A model generated the notes under the pieces. That model was not told where the DNA came from. It was given only the letters and a program-made list of their open reading frames with translations, and did no database searches. The position numbers and the translations under genes are program-made. A DNA stretch of 44,867 nucleotides from Nitrosopumilaceae archaeon (GTDB lineage Archaea; Thermoproteota; Nitrososphaeria; Nitrososphaerales; Nitrosopumilaceae). Positions 32,513-41,237 of this stretch are shown piece after piece (the stretch's first letter is position 1; each line of letters opens with the position of its first letter). The stretch lies in the NCBI GenBank assembly GCA_900620265.3, contig UYNY03000056.1, positions 1 to 44,867 of the forward strand, in the 5' to 3' direction.

Positions 32513-32522
32513 GTTATTTATC
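32513..32522 (+). promoter_or_regulatory. TATA-like box of the 114-aa protein gene
   Basis: GTTATTTATC, centred about 27 bases before ATG 32545. Together with 32470-32480 it forms a divergent promoter pair. Confidence 0.6.
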
Positions 32523-32544
32523 GGGGGGGATCCGCGGGGGGATC

Positions 32545-32889
32545 ATGGGAATCAGCTTTGGCGTCGAGCCGTCCGAGATACGACGCGGCGAGGAGGTGAG
32601 GGGATCCATCGAGGTCGCCTACCCGGGCAGGTACGACGGCGTCGTGGTCGACACGCAGGTCTCCGACTCTAACGGCCACGTCACGTACAGGTCGTACAAC
32701 GGCAGGAAGATAGAGAGGAACGTGGCCAGGCTCCACATACCGAGGGACGAGATGCCGGACGGCAGGGCGGAGTTCACCGCCACGTTCGAGTTCGACCCGG
32801 AGGGGGGGCGCGACGTGCGGTTCCGCGCGTCCGTGATAGAGCAGCACAAGGAGGTCGCAAGCGGAATAGTGCACGCAAGGTACGCCTAG
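32545..32889 (+). CDS. Small beta-rich protein of unknown function (114 aa)
   Basis: Product begins GISFGVEPSEIRRGEEVRGS and continues with IEVAYPGRYDGVVVDTQVSD, YRSYNGRKIERNVARLHIPR, and ends with VIEQHKEVASGIVHARYA. The strand pattern and the phrase EIRRGEEVRGSIEV are those of an Ig- or arrestin-like beta sandwich. There is no signal peptide or membrane helix, so it appears cytosolic. The start ATG follows the TATA-like box; longer open frames upstream are ignored for that reason. Its stop overlaps the convergent cupredoxin stop by four bases. No family function is known to me. Confidence 0.75.
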   Translation: MGISFGVEPSEIRRGEEVRGSIEVAYPGRYDGVVVDTQVSDSNGHVTYRSYNGRKIERNVARLHIPRDEMPDGRAEFTATFEFDPEGGRDVRFRASVIEQHKEVASGIVHARYA

Positions 32890-33350
32890 AACCGGCTGCG
32901 CTCGACGCCGATGGTGCCGGTCATCCAGGGGTGCGGGATGCAAAAGTAGTCGATCGGCTCGTGCTCCTCCGTAAAGATGAACTCGTACGACTCGCCGGGC
33001 AGTATGACCCCGTCGGAGTCAAAGCTGCCGCTGTAAGAGTCCGTGTACCTGTGCGACGGCGTCACCGTATGCCCGGTCGAGTCGTGGTTGACCCACACGA
33101 CGTGGTTGTTCTGGGTCAGGACGGCGGTGGCCTTGTTGGGCACATAGTTCTCGTTGCCCTCGGTAAGCGCCCCCTCGACGATGTCGATCGTCAGCATCTC
33201 CTCCGGGTGGAGTATGTGCTCGGAGACTGACGGCCGCAGGAGGGACTCTGGCAGGTAGAACGACGTGTAAAAGACGATCGAGGCGGACATGCCCACCAGG
33301 AGCGCGATCATGCCGATCCCGTACGCGTGGTTCGAGGTCGCCTCGCTCAC
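32886..33350 (-). CDS. Membrane-anchored plastocyanin-like cupredoxin
   Basis: 154 aa blue-copper protein. An N-terminal helix (IGMIALLVGMSASIVFYTSF) anchors it, with the copper domain on the outer face. Type-1 copper ligands are visible: His in GHTVTPSH, and the Cys/His/Met cluster in YFCIPHPWMTG (C-x2-H-x2-M). It lies just downstream of cytochrome b and Rieske genes on the same strand and probably accepts electrons from that complex, replacing cytochrome c as in other thaumarchaea; that role is inferred from context and family. Starts with GTG 33350; its own TATA-like box lies 26 bases upstream, so it can be transcribed separately from the cytochrome genes. Confidence 0.92.
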   Translation of the reverse strand: MSEATSNHAYGIGMIALLVGMSASIVFYTSFYLPESLLRPSVSEHILHPEEMLTIDIVEGALTEGNENYVPNKATAVLTQNNHVVWVNHDSTGHTVTPSHRYTDSYSGSFDSDGVILPGESYEFIFTEEHEPIDYFCIPHPWMTGTIGVERSRF

Positions 33351-33371
33351 GGGGGAGGGCCGCAGGCGAGA

Positions 33372-33381
33372 TATTATAAAC
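33372..33381 (-). promoter_or_regulatory. TATA-like box of the cupredoxin gene
   Basis: TATTATAAAC on the plus strand, centred about 26 bases before GTG 33350, in the gap after the cytochrome b gene. Confidence 0.65.
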
Positions 33382-33398
33382 CAACGGGACGGCCGCGA

Positions 33399-34871
33399 TC
33401 AGGACGACGCGGGCGGGTCCTTCGAGTCGGGGGCGGCCAGCTCGGGCGTCCCCTTTTCCGTGCCCGCCAGCATGGGCCGCTCCCTGGGGGGCTCCGGCGG
33501 GGGCGGCGGGGCGTTCTTCTGCTCGCTCATCGCGTACCTGTACAGGTGGAAGAAAGCGGCGAACACCAGCAGGATCACGCCCACGAAGAAGAGCGAGACG
33601 TTCCTCATGCCGGTGAGCGAGGCGTTGTACGCGGCGATGTTGAGGAATACCTGGAAGGCCAGCAGGGCCACGAGCATCCAGTTTATCCACTTTTCGGTGA
33701 ACTTGAAGGTGGCCACCTGCTTGGGGCCTGTGTCCTTTGCAAGCTTTGACTTGCGCTCGGCCTCGTTGGCCAGCTTTATCATCATGTAGGTGAACCCGAA
33801 CCCGAGCGGCACCAGCAGGATCATGGTCGAGTAGAAGAAGACCGGGTCGATGACGAGCCGGTCAAGCAGGTCGATCGTGTTGTCCGGCGGTATGTAGAAC
33901 CCCCAGTAGGTCGTCACCATTATCTGGGCGATGCTGGTGATCCCGAACGCGGTGATGATCGGCCTGTCGCGCCATGAGAACTTTTTGTACCTGTCTATGA
34001 AGGGGATCAGCACGAACGCCACTATGAACAGCAGCGGCCAGAGCAGCCCGGTCACGAACTTGTCGTACTGGGTGCGCATGAACGCATAGATGCCCGTCAG
34101 GTACCACTCGGGGACCGTCACGCCGGGCGGCACGTCGGGCCTGAACTTGAACCCGAGGTCTATGGGGAAGACGCCCCCCGTTATCAGGATGGCCCCGCTG
34201 ATGGCCATCACCATCGGCACGTCAAAGACGAGGAACCGCGGAAAGTGCACCGCCATCAGCCCGAGCATCACTATCGGCAGCAGGAAGACGTGCTGCGCGT
34301 AGAACCGCAGCACAAAGTCCGAGAACCCGCTTCCAAGCGCGGCGTCGCGGATGGTGGGGCCCACCACCGGTATGGACGTCGTCAGCGAGGCCGCTATGCT
34401 GATCGCCAGCTCCGCGCGCTCGCTGAATATCACGTCGTAGCCGGTGAACGCCTCGAGGATGGTGACGACGCCGAGTATCACGCCGGTCATCCAGAGCACC
34501 TCGTTGCGTATCTTGTACCTGCCGCTAAAGTACTGGTAGTACATGTGGAGGACGGCCAGCAGCACCATGGCGTTGGACCCGTGGTAGTGGATGTTCCGTA
34601 TGTGGAAGCCGAACGGCACCTCGTCGTTGATGAACTGGACGCTGTCCCACGCCCGGTCCAGTATCGGCTGGTAGTAGAACATCAGGAGCGCCCCGGATAT
34701 CCCCAGTATGATGAAGACGATGAACGTGAGCATGCCGAGGAACCCGAACGGGCTGACGAACCTGGCTGGGAAGGAGAACTTTATCGCGGTGAATATGGTC
34801 CTGTCGACGCCGTCCCAGAGCCAGTACAGGAACGCGACCGCCCCGGTCCGTCTCTCAAGCGAAACGGCCAT
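33399..34871 (-). CDS. Cytochrome b subunit of a bc-type quinol oxidoreductase
   Basis: 490 aa, with about ten membrane helices. The N-terminal part is cytochrome b6-like, with His-containing helices for heme ligation (IHYHGSNAMVLLAVLHMYYQ, FYAQHVFLLPIVMLGLMAVH), and GILGI-type packing. The quinol-site PEWY motif is intact (VTVPEWYLTGIYAFMRTQ). The second half adds subunit-IV-like helices and one or two further helices, then a Pro-rich cytosolic tail (APPPPPEPPRERP). It overlaps the end of the Rieske gene by 17 bases, so both are co-transcribed. The complex oxidises quinol and passes electrons to copper proteins; the cupredoxin next door is the likely acceptor. Confidence 0.94.
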   Translation of the reverse strand: MAVSLERRTGAVAFLYWLWDGVDRTIFTAIKFSFPARFVSPFGFLGMLTFIVFIILGISGALLMFYYQPILDRAWDSVQFINDEVPFGFHIRNIHYHGSNAMVLLAVLHMYYQYFSGRYKIRNEVLWMTGVILGVVTILEAFTGYDVIFSERAELAISIAASLTTSIPVVGPTIRDAALGSGFSDFVLRFYAQHVFLLPIVMLGLMAVHFPRFLVFDVPMVMAISGAILITGGVFPIDLGFKFRPDVPPGVTVPEWYLTGIYAFMRTQYDKFVTGLLWPLLFIVAFVLIPFIDRYKKFSWRDRPIITAFGITSIAQIMVTTYWGFYIPPDNTIDLLDRLVIDPVFFYSTMILLVPLGFGFTYMMIKLANEAERKSKLAKDTGPKQVATFKFTEKWINWMLVALLAFQVFLNIAAYNASLTGMRNVSLFFVGVILLVFAAFFHLYRYAMSEQKNAPPPPPEPPRERPMLAGTEKGTPELAAPDSKDPPASS

Positions 34872-35460
34872 AACCTATAACCCCGTTGTCGTTGACATCG
34901 AACCTTGGCGGCAGTATGTAGACGCTCCCGTCCCCGTCTATCTCGAGCGTGAGCATCGGAAGCGTGTTGGAGGGGGGCGCCTGCACGGCGGCCGGCCCCT
35001 TGCGCGCCGTCCCGGTGAGCGGGTCGTAGGTGCTGCCGTGGCAGGGGCACTCGCCCTGCTTTTTGCTCTCGGCCGGATAGTACTTCCAGAGGCACCACAG
35101 GTGCAGGCAGATCATGCTGTAGGCGCGCAGCGCGGTGGGATCCTCCTTGGTGCCGCCGAGCTCCTCGGGCAGCCGGATGAACTGCCACTTGCGGAACGCC
35201 TCGGCGTCAAGCGCGGCGTCGCCGGTTGCCGGGTACGTTATCACCTCGGCGTGGTTGACAGGATACGTCCTGATGTTGGCCTGCGACCCGTCGGGGAGCA
35301 GCACGGGCACCCTCTCGAGGGACGCCTGGTTGGGGTTCGGCATAAAGTTGCCAAAGGGGACGAAGGGGGCGAACGCCAGCCCGGTGCCGGCGGCGCCCAT
35401 CAGCTTTAAAAAGTCCCTCCTTGACAACGCGCCGGACTTTTTCCCCGCCAGCTCTGACAT
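34855..35460 (-). CDS. Rieske iron-sulfur protein with Tat signal
   Basis: 201 aa. A twin-arginine signal/anchor (SRRDFLKLMGAAGTGLAFAP) is followed by a Rieske fold. The [2Fe-2S] ligands are C118-L-H120 (MICLHLWCLW) and C138-P-C-H141 (GECPCHGSTYD), with Cys 123 and Cys 140 placed for the stabilising disulfide. It is the first gene of the Rieske-cytochrome b operon and uses a TATA-like box about 29 bases upstream. It acts on the outer membrane face, moving electrons from quinol to the acceptor. Identification is secure. Confidence 0.95.
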   Translation of the reverse strand: MSELAGKKSGALSRRDFLKLMGAAGTGLAFAPFVPFGNFMPNPNQASLERVPVLLPDGSQANIRTYPVNHAEVITYPATGDAALDAEAFRKWQFIRLPEELGGTKEDPTALRAYSMICLHLWCLWKYYPAESKKQGECPCHGSTYDPLTGTARKGPAAVQAPPSNTLPMLTLEIDGDGSVYILPPRFDVNDNGVIGYGRFA

Positions 35461-35483
35461 CCGGTGTGAAAGCGGGCCGGATT

Positions 35484-35494
35484 GGTTATAAACC
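35484..35494 (-). promoter_or_regulatory. TATA-like box of the Rieske/cytochrome b operon
   Basis: GGTTATAAACC (a perfect 11-base palindrome apart from its centre), about 29 bases before ATG 35460. Confidence 0.65.
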
Positions 35495-35534
35495 TTGTTC
35501 GATATATGGAGCTGTTCCGGCGCGGCCGGGGGGA

Positions 35535-35564
35535 GCGATCAGGGGCCGATCGTGCCCCGATCGC
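35535..35564 (-). terminator. Hairpin downstream of the second two-repeat protein gene
   Basis: GCGATC-A-GGGGC (35535-35546) pairs with GCCCC-GATCGC (35554-35564) around a 7-base loop. It lies 38 bases after the stop of the 335-aa gene on the minus strand. No T run follows it closely. Confidence 0.35.
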
Positions 35565-35601
35565 CCGGGATCCCCTTCCCGGGGCAGGGCGGTCCCCCGG
35601 C

Positions 35602-36609
35602 CTAGGGCGCCCCGGGGGGCCCGCCCGGGCCGTACTGCCTGCCGAGCGCCCCGGCGTCGAACGCGCCCGCGGTCCTCTCCACATAGCCGGGGAAGTCGCA
35701 GGGGACGGGGGCCCGCGTATAGGCCACAAAGTTGGCGAACTCGAGCAGCGTCCCGCCGGAGCCGTCCCCGGCGGCCCCGCGGTAGTGGAAGATGTGCAGG
35801 AAGGTAGAGCCGGGCGCGGCGCTGCACCTTGCCACGAACGTCTGGCCCGGCTCGTACCTTGCCTCGTGGATGTCACCGGGGCTGCCGCGGTCCGTATGCA
35901 GCACGGTTACCGAGCCGTCGGCGGGATCGTACCTGATTGCGCCGGCCGGCGTGGGCCCGCCCGGCGCGTACGCCGCCACTGACACCGGGGTCGCCACCAC
36001 GGCGTGCCTTACGGGGTCGGCGTACGGGTCGTACTCGGTACCCGGCTCGTACGGCTCGAGGCCGTACTCGGCGGCAAGGCCTGACGCGTCATACACGCCG
36101 ACCGTCCCCTCGAGGAACCCCGGATAGTCGCACGGCGTGGAGGCCGGGACGTCCAGCTCAAAGTGCACAAGCGCCAGGCTGAGGTTCCCGCGGAACGAGC
36201 TTGTCCCAAGATAGTGGTACATGTGCATGGACTTTTCGCCGCCCGTGCCAACGCACCTGTACGCGAACGTCTGGCCCGGCTCGTACGTCTGCCTGTGGAT
36301 CCTGCCCTGGTCCGGGTCGCCGGCGAACGGGTACTCGCCGGCGGCGCTCCTGCTGCCGTAGGTGAGCGTGACGGAGTCGTCCCCGGGGTGGTGCTCGGCG
36401 GCAAGATAGCCGTGCCGGTTATAGTCATAGTACGGCCTCTCAAGCAGCGGCTCCTCGAGGCGCGGCTCGCGCGCCGGATCAAGGTCCCGCATGAACAGGT
36501 AGGGCGCCTGCGCCTCCTTGAACTCTGCATAGCCGGAGAGGGAGCCGTAGCCCATGCCGACGAGCAGCGCCGCCGCGCCCGCCGCGGACAGCGCAAGGAG
36601 CCAGCTCAT
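35602..36609 (-). CDS. Two-repeat Cys-containing surface protein, paralogue of 590-1561
   Basis: 335 aa, with an N-terminal helix (WLLALSAAGAAALLVGMGYG) and the rest extracellular. Two homologous repeats: TFAYRC...HMYHYLG...LVHFELDVP...PCDYPGFL, then TFVARC...HIFHYRG...EFANFVAYT...PCDFPGYVERTAGAFD. Each has a conserved Cys and a downstream PC. It shares with its paralogue the DLDPAREPRLEEPLL entry, the GDDSVTL strand, the linker DPVRHAV and the final repeat. Unlike the paralogue it has a proper ATG, with a TATA-like box 26 bases upstream. The family is unknown to me; the intact membrane helix makes it the reference copy. It sits between the Rieske operon and a subtilase gene. Confidence 0.85.
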   Translation of the reverse strand: MSWLLALSAAGAAALLVGMGYGSLSGYAEFKEAQAPYLFMRDLDPAREPRLEEPLLERPYYDYNRHGYLAAEHHPGDDSVTLTYGSRSAAGEYPFAGDPDQGRIHRQTYEPGQTFAYRCVGTGGEKSMHMYHYLGTSSFRGNLSLALVHFELDVPASTPCDYPGFLEGTVGVYDASGLAAEYGLEPYEPGTEYDPYADPVRHAVVATPVSVAAYAPGGPTPAGAIRYDPADGSVTVLHTDRGSPGDIHEARYEPGQTFVARCSAAPGSTFLHIFHYRGAAGDGSGGTLLEFANFVAYTRAPVPCDFPGYVERTAGAFDAGALGRQYGPGGPPGAP

Positions 36610-36630
36610 GTGGTTGCTGCGTCGAGGATG

Positions 36631-36639
36631 CTATTAAGG
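36631..36639 (-). promoter_or_regulatory. TATA-like box of the 335-aa two-repeat protein
   Basis: CTATTAAGG on the plus strand, centred about 26 bases before ATG 36609. Confidence 0.55.
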
Positions 36640-36644
36640 CCGAC

Positions 36645-39600
36645 TCACTGCAGCGGTACGTCCGGCGTGCGCGTTATACCATCCCTGGTATAAACAGGCG
36701 GATCCTCTCTAGGGGGCCGCCGCGCGCGCCTGCGTGACGCCACCGCCAGCGCCCCGATTGCAGCTCCCGCCGCGAGCCCGACGGCTGCGCCCAGCAGGAA
36801 CCCCGGGTCCTGCGATACCACGGGGGCCGGATCGCCGGGGGCCGCCGCCGGCCCGGGAACGGCCGCGGGCCCCGCCGCATCGCCTGACGTATCGCCTGCG
36901 GGATCAACTGCCGGATCACTGACCGGCGCGCCCCCCAGTATGCCCGCCGGATCACCTGCTGGATCGGCCGCCCGCTCGGTCTCCGCAAGGGCCATGAACC
37001 TGGCAGAGATCGAGACCGGCTCTGACTCTGACGCGCCCGCAAAGAGCGTAGAGTGGGTCAGCAGCGTGTGCGTCCCCGTCCCGTTGACCGGCACCAGCAG
37101 CAGCGTGGACCGCTCGTCCTTGTTCTCGGCCGGATAGAACCCGCCGCCCTGGCTGAACCCGGACGGGCCCAGCCAGTCAATCGACGGCCAGCCCTCCAGC
37201 TGCCCGAAGACGCCGGCCGGCACGCTGGTCTGGATTATCCGGCCCGCGGGATCGGCCACAAAGACGGAGTGGCTCGTGTCGTCCTCCTCCCAGCTCACCT
37301 CGACTGCCACCGTGTCGATCCCGGGGTCCCGTATGTCAAAATAGTACTGCCGCCAGTCGCCGGCCATGTACCTGTTGGACATGTCAAAGGCGCCCCTCAC
37401 GTATCCGGCGCCGTACATCAGGCCGCCGTGCGCCCCCGGCACCTCTGCAAGATGTCCGGCGCGCTCGACGGGGTGCGCCACCCCGAACGAGACGGGCGCC
37501 CGCGCCGCGTGCCCGTCCCCCTCGAACACGACGAACCCCTGGTAGGGGCCCGGTATCGCGCCGGAGGGCGCCGTCACCGTGACGTCGACCTCGGCCGTCC
37601 CGCGCGCCGGCACCCTGACCGTGCCCGACGAGACCCATGCGGCATCCCACGGCTCCTCCCCATAGTGGGCGGCCGACAGCACATAGTCGACGGCCGTCGA
37701 GTTCTCCCCGGTGTCGCCGACCCAGTACGAGTACCTCGTCGGCACCGGGTACACGCCGACAAGCGGCTCGCCCGAGAACCTCGACGCGGGATCGCTGATG
37801 CGCAGCTCCTGCACCGTCCCCCAGACGCCGGCCCTGCTCACCAGCTCGATCTCCTCCCACTCTATGCGCGTGTCGTTGTCGGCATCGGTCCAGTCGTACA
37901 TGTACAGCGACGATATCCCGATGTCGTCGGCGTACATCTCCGTCGTCGAGTTCATAAAGTCGGAAAACCCGTAGCGGAGCCCGAGCACCAGCAGGTCCGA
38001 GCCGTCCGGGACGGGGTCCGGGGGATCAAAAAAGTCGGCCAGCTCGCCGTGCTCCCGCACGTCGGAGAGCGAGACATAGTTTGCCACGAACTCGCCCTCC
38101 TCCTCTGACGTGGGGTCCACCTGCCGCGGCTTGGTCGTGCCCGAGTACTCGGTCCTGCTGATCTCGGAGATCTGGCGGGGCTCGACTGACACGCTGATCT
38201 CCGAGGAGGTCGGGTTTGATATGGTGAACGTGGCGGTGCTCGATCCGCCCGGCTCCAGCATGCCTGCGTACCAGCCGGCCATCGGGGGGGAGCCGGGGCG
38301 CAGCAGGGGGCCGGCGCCCGGTATGTCGGCCTCGTCCGCGGCCGGCCCGAGCACGCCGGCAAGGTTCCGGTAGGTGTCGCCGGTCCAGACGGCGAACGTG
38401 CCGTTCCTCCCGTGCACATAGCCGAGCGCAGCTGCGGCGTCTGCCAGCCCGGCGCCCTGCGTGAACGGGTCGTTCCCTAGGTGGCGCGCAGTCGACATCA
38501 TGACATTCTGCACGTGGAAGGGGTCTATATCCTGCGAGAGGCGCGACATGCCGTCCATCACGAGCGCCGCGGCGCCCGCGACGGCCGGCGCCGCCATGCT
38601 GGTGCCGCCGTACATGGCGTACGGCTCCTCGTCGGAGCCGGGCGCGCGCAGCACGCTTGACGGGACGAACCCGAACGCCCCGACGCTGAGCAGGTCCGGC
38701 CCCGCGTCGCCTGCCGCGACGGGCCCCCTGCTCGAAAAGTCCACCACGTGGTCCCTGTGCGACGTGCCGGCGCCAAAGCGCGGCCGGTCCCCGAACGCCT
38801 CGGACCCGACGAACGCGTTGTTGGTGGTGGCCCCGACGGTAATCCCGAACTGCGAGGACCCCGGCGGGCCTATCGTCCCGTACCCGTGGCCCGCGTTGCC
38901 GGAGCTTGTCACCATCAGCACGCCGGGGTACGCCTCGTCGAGCGAGCGCGGAGTGGCGAGCGCCCCGTGGAGCAGCGAGACGCTGTCAAAGCCCGGCAGC
39001 ACCCCGATCGAGGGGAACTGCGAGAGCCCCCAGCTGTTCGACATGATGTGGGACCTCTGCCCCGCGTACTCCCAGGCGCCGTCGGCGCGGTCGAACCCGG
39101 CCGCCCACATCCACCCGTACGCGATGTCGCCGAGCCAGATCGTCTTTACGGGGAGTATCCGGGCGCCCGGCGCTATCCCGGGCAGGCGCAGCGGCTCCTC
39201 CTTGCCGTAGACGGGGTACTCTTCCTTTCCGATCGACGCTATGACGGCCGCGCTCGACGTGCCGTGCCCCACAAAGTCCGTCATCACCCCGAAGAACTCG
39301 CCGTCCGGGTCGAGCGCCGGCAGGAGCGTCCCGCCGGTGGCGCCGAGCAGGTCGTCGTGGGGTGCCTCCTCCCCCACCACCCCGTATATGTCAAGCACCC
39401 TGGCGCCGACGGTCCCTGCGCTAAAGTCGTCGCGCCCGTCCCCGTCCGAGTCATACACGAGGAACTCGTTGCCGCTCCCGAGCACGATGGGCTTTTCGTC
39501 GGTAAAGTCAAAGTCGTACGGGGGTACGGAGCCCGGCGGGAGCTGCGACCTCGTATAGTCCAGCCACGCGCTGCTCAGGTCCGGCACCACGGTGTCATAG

Positions 39601-40442
39601 ACGCCGGGCCGGAACGAGTCGACCACCAGGACCGGCACCGTCTGTATCCCGGTGAACCGGCCGCTGACACCGCCCTGGTATATGATGCCGAGCCTGTATA
39701 TGCCGCTCTCCGAGCTGATAAAGTCGCGGCTGTCGCGGCCGATCCTCATGTCGCGGTCGAGTATCCCCTCAAAGACGGGCTCCGTCCCGATGTTCGGGTA
39801 GAAGGAGTTGTATACGTCCAGCCTGGTGTTCATGCCGCCGCGCTCGATATCAAGGAAGACGCCGCGCCTGTCCACGTAGACGACGGAGTCCGCGCCCTCG
39901 GGCGGCGGGCCCTCGTGGTTGTATATGATCCCGTCGCGTATGTCGGCGTAAAAGGTGGCGTTGGTTATCACGATCCCCTGCCCGTCGGGATCCAGCATCA
40001 CGGGGTGGCCGTTGGCGTCGCGGGCGAGCGCGTGCCGCATGTCCGGGTTTGAAAAGTCCACGCCCGTGTCAATGATCGCGACCACGGTGCCGTTCCCGTC
40101 GGCCCCGTAGAGGCGCCGCGCCTCGTCTGCGCCCGTCACCTGGACTGCGCCCGTCGCCTCGCCGGCACCAGAAAAGAAGTCGAGCCGGTGGTCCGGCGAT
40201 ATCCCGAGCCCGCCCCTTGCAAGCCCCGAGGCGGCGCCGTCATCAAGCACGGCTATCCCGCGCCCGTCCACGATATACCTTGAGAGCCCCGCGTCCTGGA
40301 AGAAGGCGGGGTCGAACCCCAGTATCCCGGGGGTGAACTCCGGGGCCTCGCCCGGCGGCCCCCGCGGCACGTCCCCGCCTATCGCGTGCGAGAGGGGGAT
40401 CGTGACGGCCAGCGCCGCCAGCAGGGCCAGGTGCACGCGCAC
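36645..40442 (-). CDS. Secreted, C-terminally anchored subtilisin-like protease (S8), about 1265 aa
   Basis: I start it at GTG 40442: a signal peptide (HLALLAALAVTIPLSHAIGG) follows at once and an A/T-rich box lies about 24 bases upstream; the frame itself is open to 40712. The S8 triad is intact: Asp 125 (VVAIIDTGVDFSNPD), His 393 (DFVGHGTSSAAV), Asn 516 (TSSGNAGHG) and Ser 615 (YGGTSMAAPAVAG). A ~260-residue insert between Asp and His includes a calcium-loop-like DSDGDGRDDF. After the protease come beta-sandwich regions (SSTATFTISNPTSSEISVSV and VPARGTAEVDVTVTAPSGAI). A Pro/Ala/Asp-rich stalk and one membrane helix follow (GFLLGAAVGLAAGAAIGALA then RRRARR). It is therefore probably held at the cell surface. 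Confidence 0.9.
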   Translation of the reverse strand: MRVHLALLAALAVTIPLSHAIGGDVPRGPPGEAPEFTPGILGFDPAFFQDAGLSRYIVDGRGIAVLDDGAASGLARGGLGISPDHRLDFFSGAGEATGAVQVTGADEARRLYGADGNGTVVAIIDTGVDFSNPDMRHALARDANGHPVMLDPDGQGIVITNATFYADIRDGIIYNHEGPPPEGADSVVYVDRRGVFLDIERGGMNTRLDVYNSFYPNIGTEPVFEGILDRDMRIGRDSRDFISSESGIYRLGIIYQGGVSGRFTGIQTVPVLVVDSFRPGVYDTVVPDLSSAWLDYTRSQLPPGSVPPYDFDFTDEKPIVLGSGNEFLVYDSDGDGRDDFSAGTVGARVLDIYGVVGEEAPHDDLLGATGGTLLPALDPDGEFFGVMTDFVGHGTSSAAVIASIGKEEYPVYGKEEPLRLPGIAPGARILPVKTIWLGDIAYGWMWAAGFDRADGAWEYAGQRSHIMSNSWGLSQFPSIGVLPGFDSVSLLHGALATPRSLDEAYPGVLMVTSSGNAGHGYGTIGPPGSSQFGITVGATTNNAFVGSEAFGDRPRFGAGTSHRDHVVDFSSRGPVAAGDAGPDLLSVGAFGFVPSSVLRAPGSDEEPYAMYGGTSMAAPAVAGAAALVMDGMSRLSQDIDPFHVQNVMMSTARHLGNDPFTQGAGLADAAAALGYVHGRNGTFAVWTGDTYRNLAGVLGPAADEADIPGAGPLLRPGSPPMAGWYAGMLEPGGSSTATFTISNPTSSEISVSVEPRQISEISRTEYSGTTKPRQVDPTSEEEGEFVANYVSLSDVREHGELADFFDPPDPVPDGSDLLVLGLRYGFSDFMNSTTEMYADDIGISSLYMYDWTDADNDTRIEWEEIELVSRAGVWGTVQELRISDPASRFSGEPLVGVYPVPTRYSYWVGDTGENSTAVDYVLSAAHYGEEPWDAAWVSSGTVRVPARGTAEVDVTVTAPSGAIPGPYQGFVVFEGDGHAARAPVSFGVAHPVERAGHLAEVPGAHGGLMYGAGYVRGAFDMSNRYMAGDWRQYYFDIRDPGIDTVAVEVSWEEDDTSHSVFVADPAGRIIQTSVPAGVFGQLEGWPSIDWLGPSGFSQGGGFYPAENKDERSTLLLVPVNGTGTHTLLTHSTLFAGASESEPVSISARFMALAETERAADPAGDPAGILGGAPVSDPAVDPAGDTSGDAAGPAAVPGPAAAPGDPAPVVSQDPGFLLGAAVGLAAGAAIGALAVASRRRARRPPREDPPVYTRDGITRTPDVPLQ

Positions 40443-40451
40443 GGCCCGTCC

Positions 40452-40480
40452 GGCGCCATTATTATCATTATCCTGGCGCC
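40452..40480 (-). promoter_or_regulatory. Palindrome-flanked A/T box of the anchored subtilase gene
   Basis: GGCGCCA (40452-40458) and TGGCGCC (40474-40480) are exact inverted repeats on either side of a 15-base A/T-rich core (TTATTATCATTATCC) placed about 24 bases before GTG 40442. The core is the TATA region; the arms could be an operator for a repressor. Confidence 0.55.
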
Positions 40481-40608
40481 GGCCCTGTGCAGCCCCGCCG
40501 CAGGGACGCCCGTACGCCGCGCTCCGCGGCCGATCCCCGGATCTGCGCGTCCGTCCCCGCCCAAGCTCGGACCGGGCCGCGTGCGGGTTCAGGTACCTTG
40601 AACCGGCC

Positions 40609-41233
40609 TCATGGGGGCCATGGATCCTGCCCGACGGGGCGGACCTCCGGCGCGTCGCCGGGCGCGGCAGGGACCTCCCCGTATACGCGGATCGTGATCT
40701 CGCGCGATGCATCGTTGCCGGACGCGTCTGACGCCGTGAACGAGACCGTGGTGTTGCCTAGCTGGAACAGGGATCCGGGCGCGTGCGAGGAGACGGGGAC
40801 GTCCCCGTCAACGAGGTCGAGAGCCGCGGGAAGCGCAAACTCGACGGCTGCAGAATCCCGTCTCCTGCCGCGACCGGGGGCACCTCCGGGACGCCCGATA
40901 TCACGGGCGGGGTGGTGTCAGTTATGGCGACTACCGGGTACGAGGTATGTCGGCAGGCCCGGTGGCGGTCCATGTGGCCGTGATGGAACCGGGCGGGAAC
41001 GCGCTGGGGGCGTTGTTTCGTATTGTGTGGTTTGCCGGGGCGGTGGGCTAGCCCATATCCACCGCGGTCAGCGGGCCAGTGGCCTCCGTCGTCATATCCG
41101 GCGGGGCGGCGAACGCGGCGTTCAGGACGGATCCGACGGCCGGCTCGTCTGCAAACACCGTACCTGTAAACAGCGCGGACAGTGCAATTGTTAAAATTAT
41201 GCGTGCAGGATGTATTGGGGGATGCCCGGCCAT
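40609..41233 (-). pseudogene. Broken secreted HYR-domain protein gene
   Basis: Starts at ATG 41233 with a signal peptide (RIILTIALSALFTGTVFA) and VLNAAFAAPPDMTTEATGPL, then hits TAG at 41048-41050. The same frame resumes with NHTIRNNAPSAFPPGSITAT, then shifts to a second frame (YPVVAITDTTPPVISGVPEV). Near 40853 it shifts to a third (AAVEFALPAALDLVDGDVPV, GNTTVSFTASDASGNDAS), ending at TGA 40609-40611. All pieces match, in order, the intact protein at 43981-44867 (NHTVHNDAPDAFPLGRTVVT, LDTTPPEIAGLPS, EVPEALDLVDGAVPV). One nonsense codon plus two frameshifts indicate a decayed duplicate. Confidence 0.8.
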
Positions 41234-41237
41234 TCTC

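Noticed and set aside
37053-38108. 351-codon plus-strand frame opposite the anchored subtilase
   Set aside because: Val/Arg/Gly-rich antisense of a clearly coding strand.
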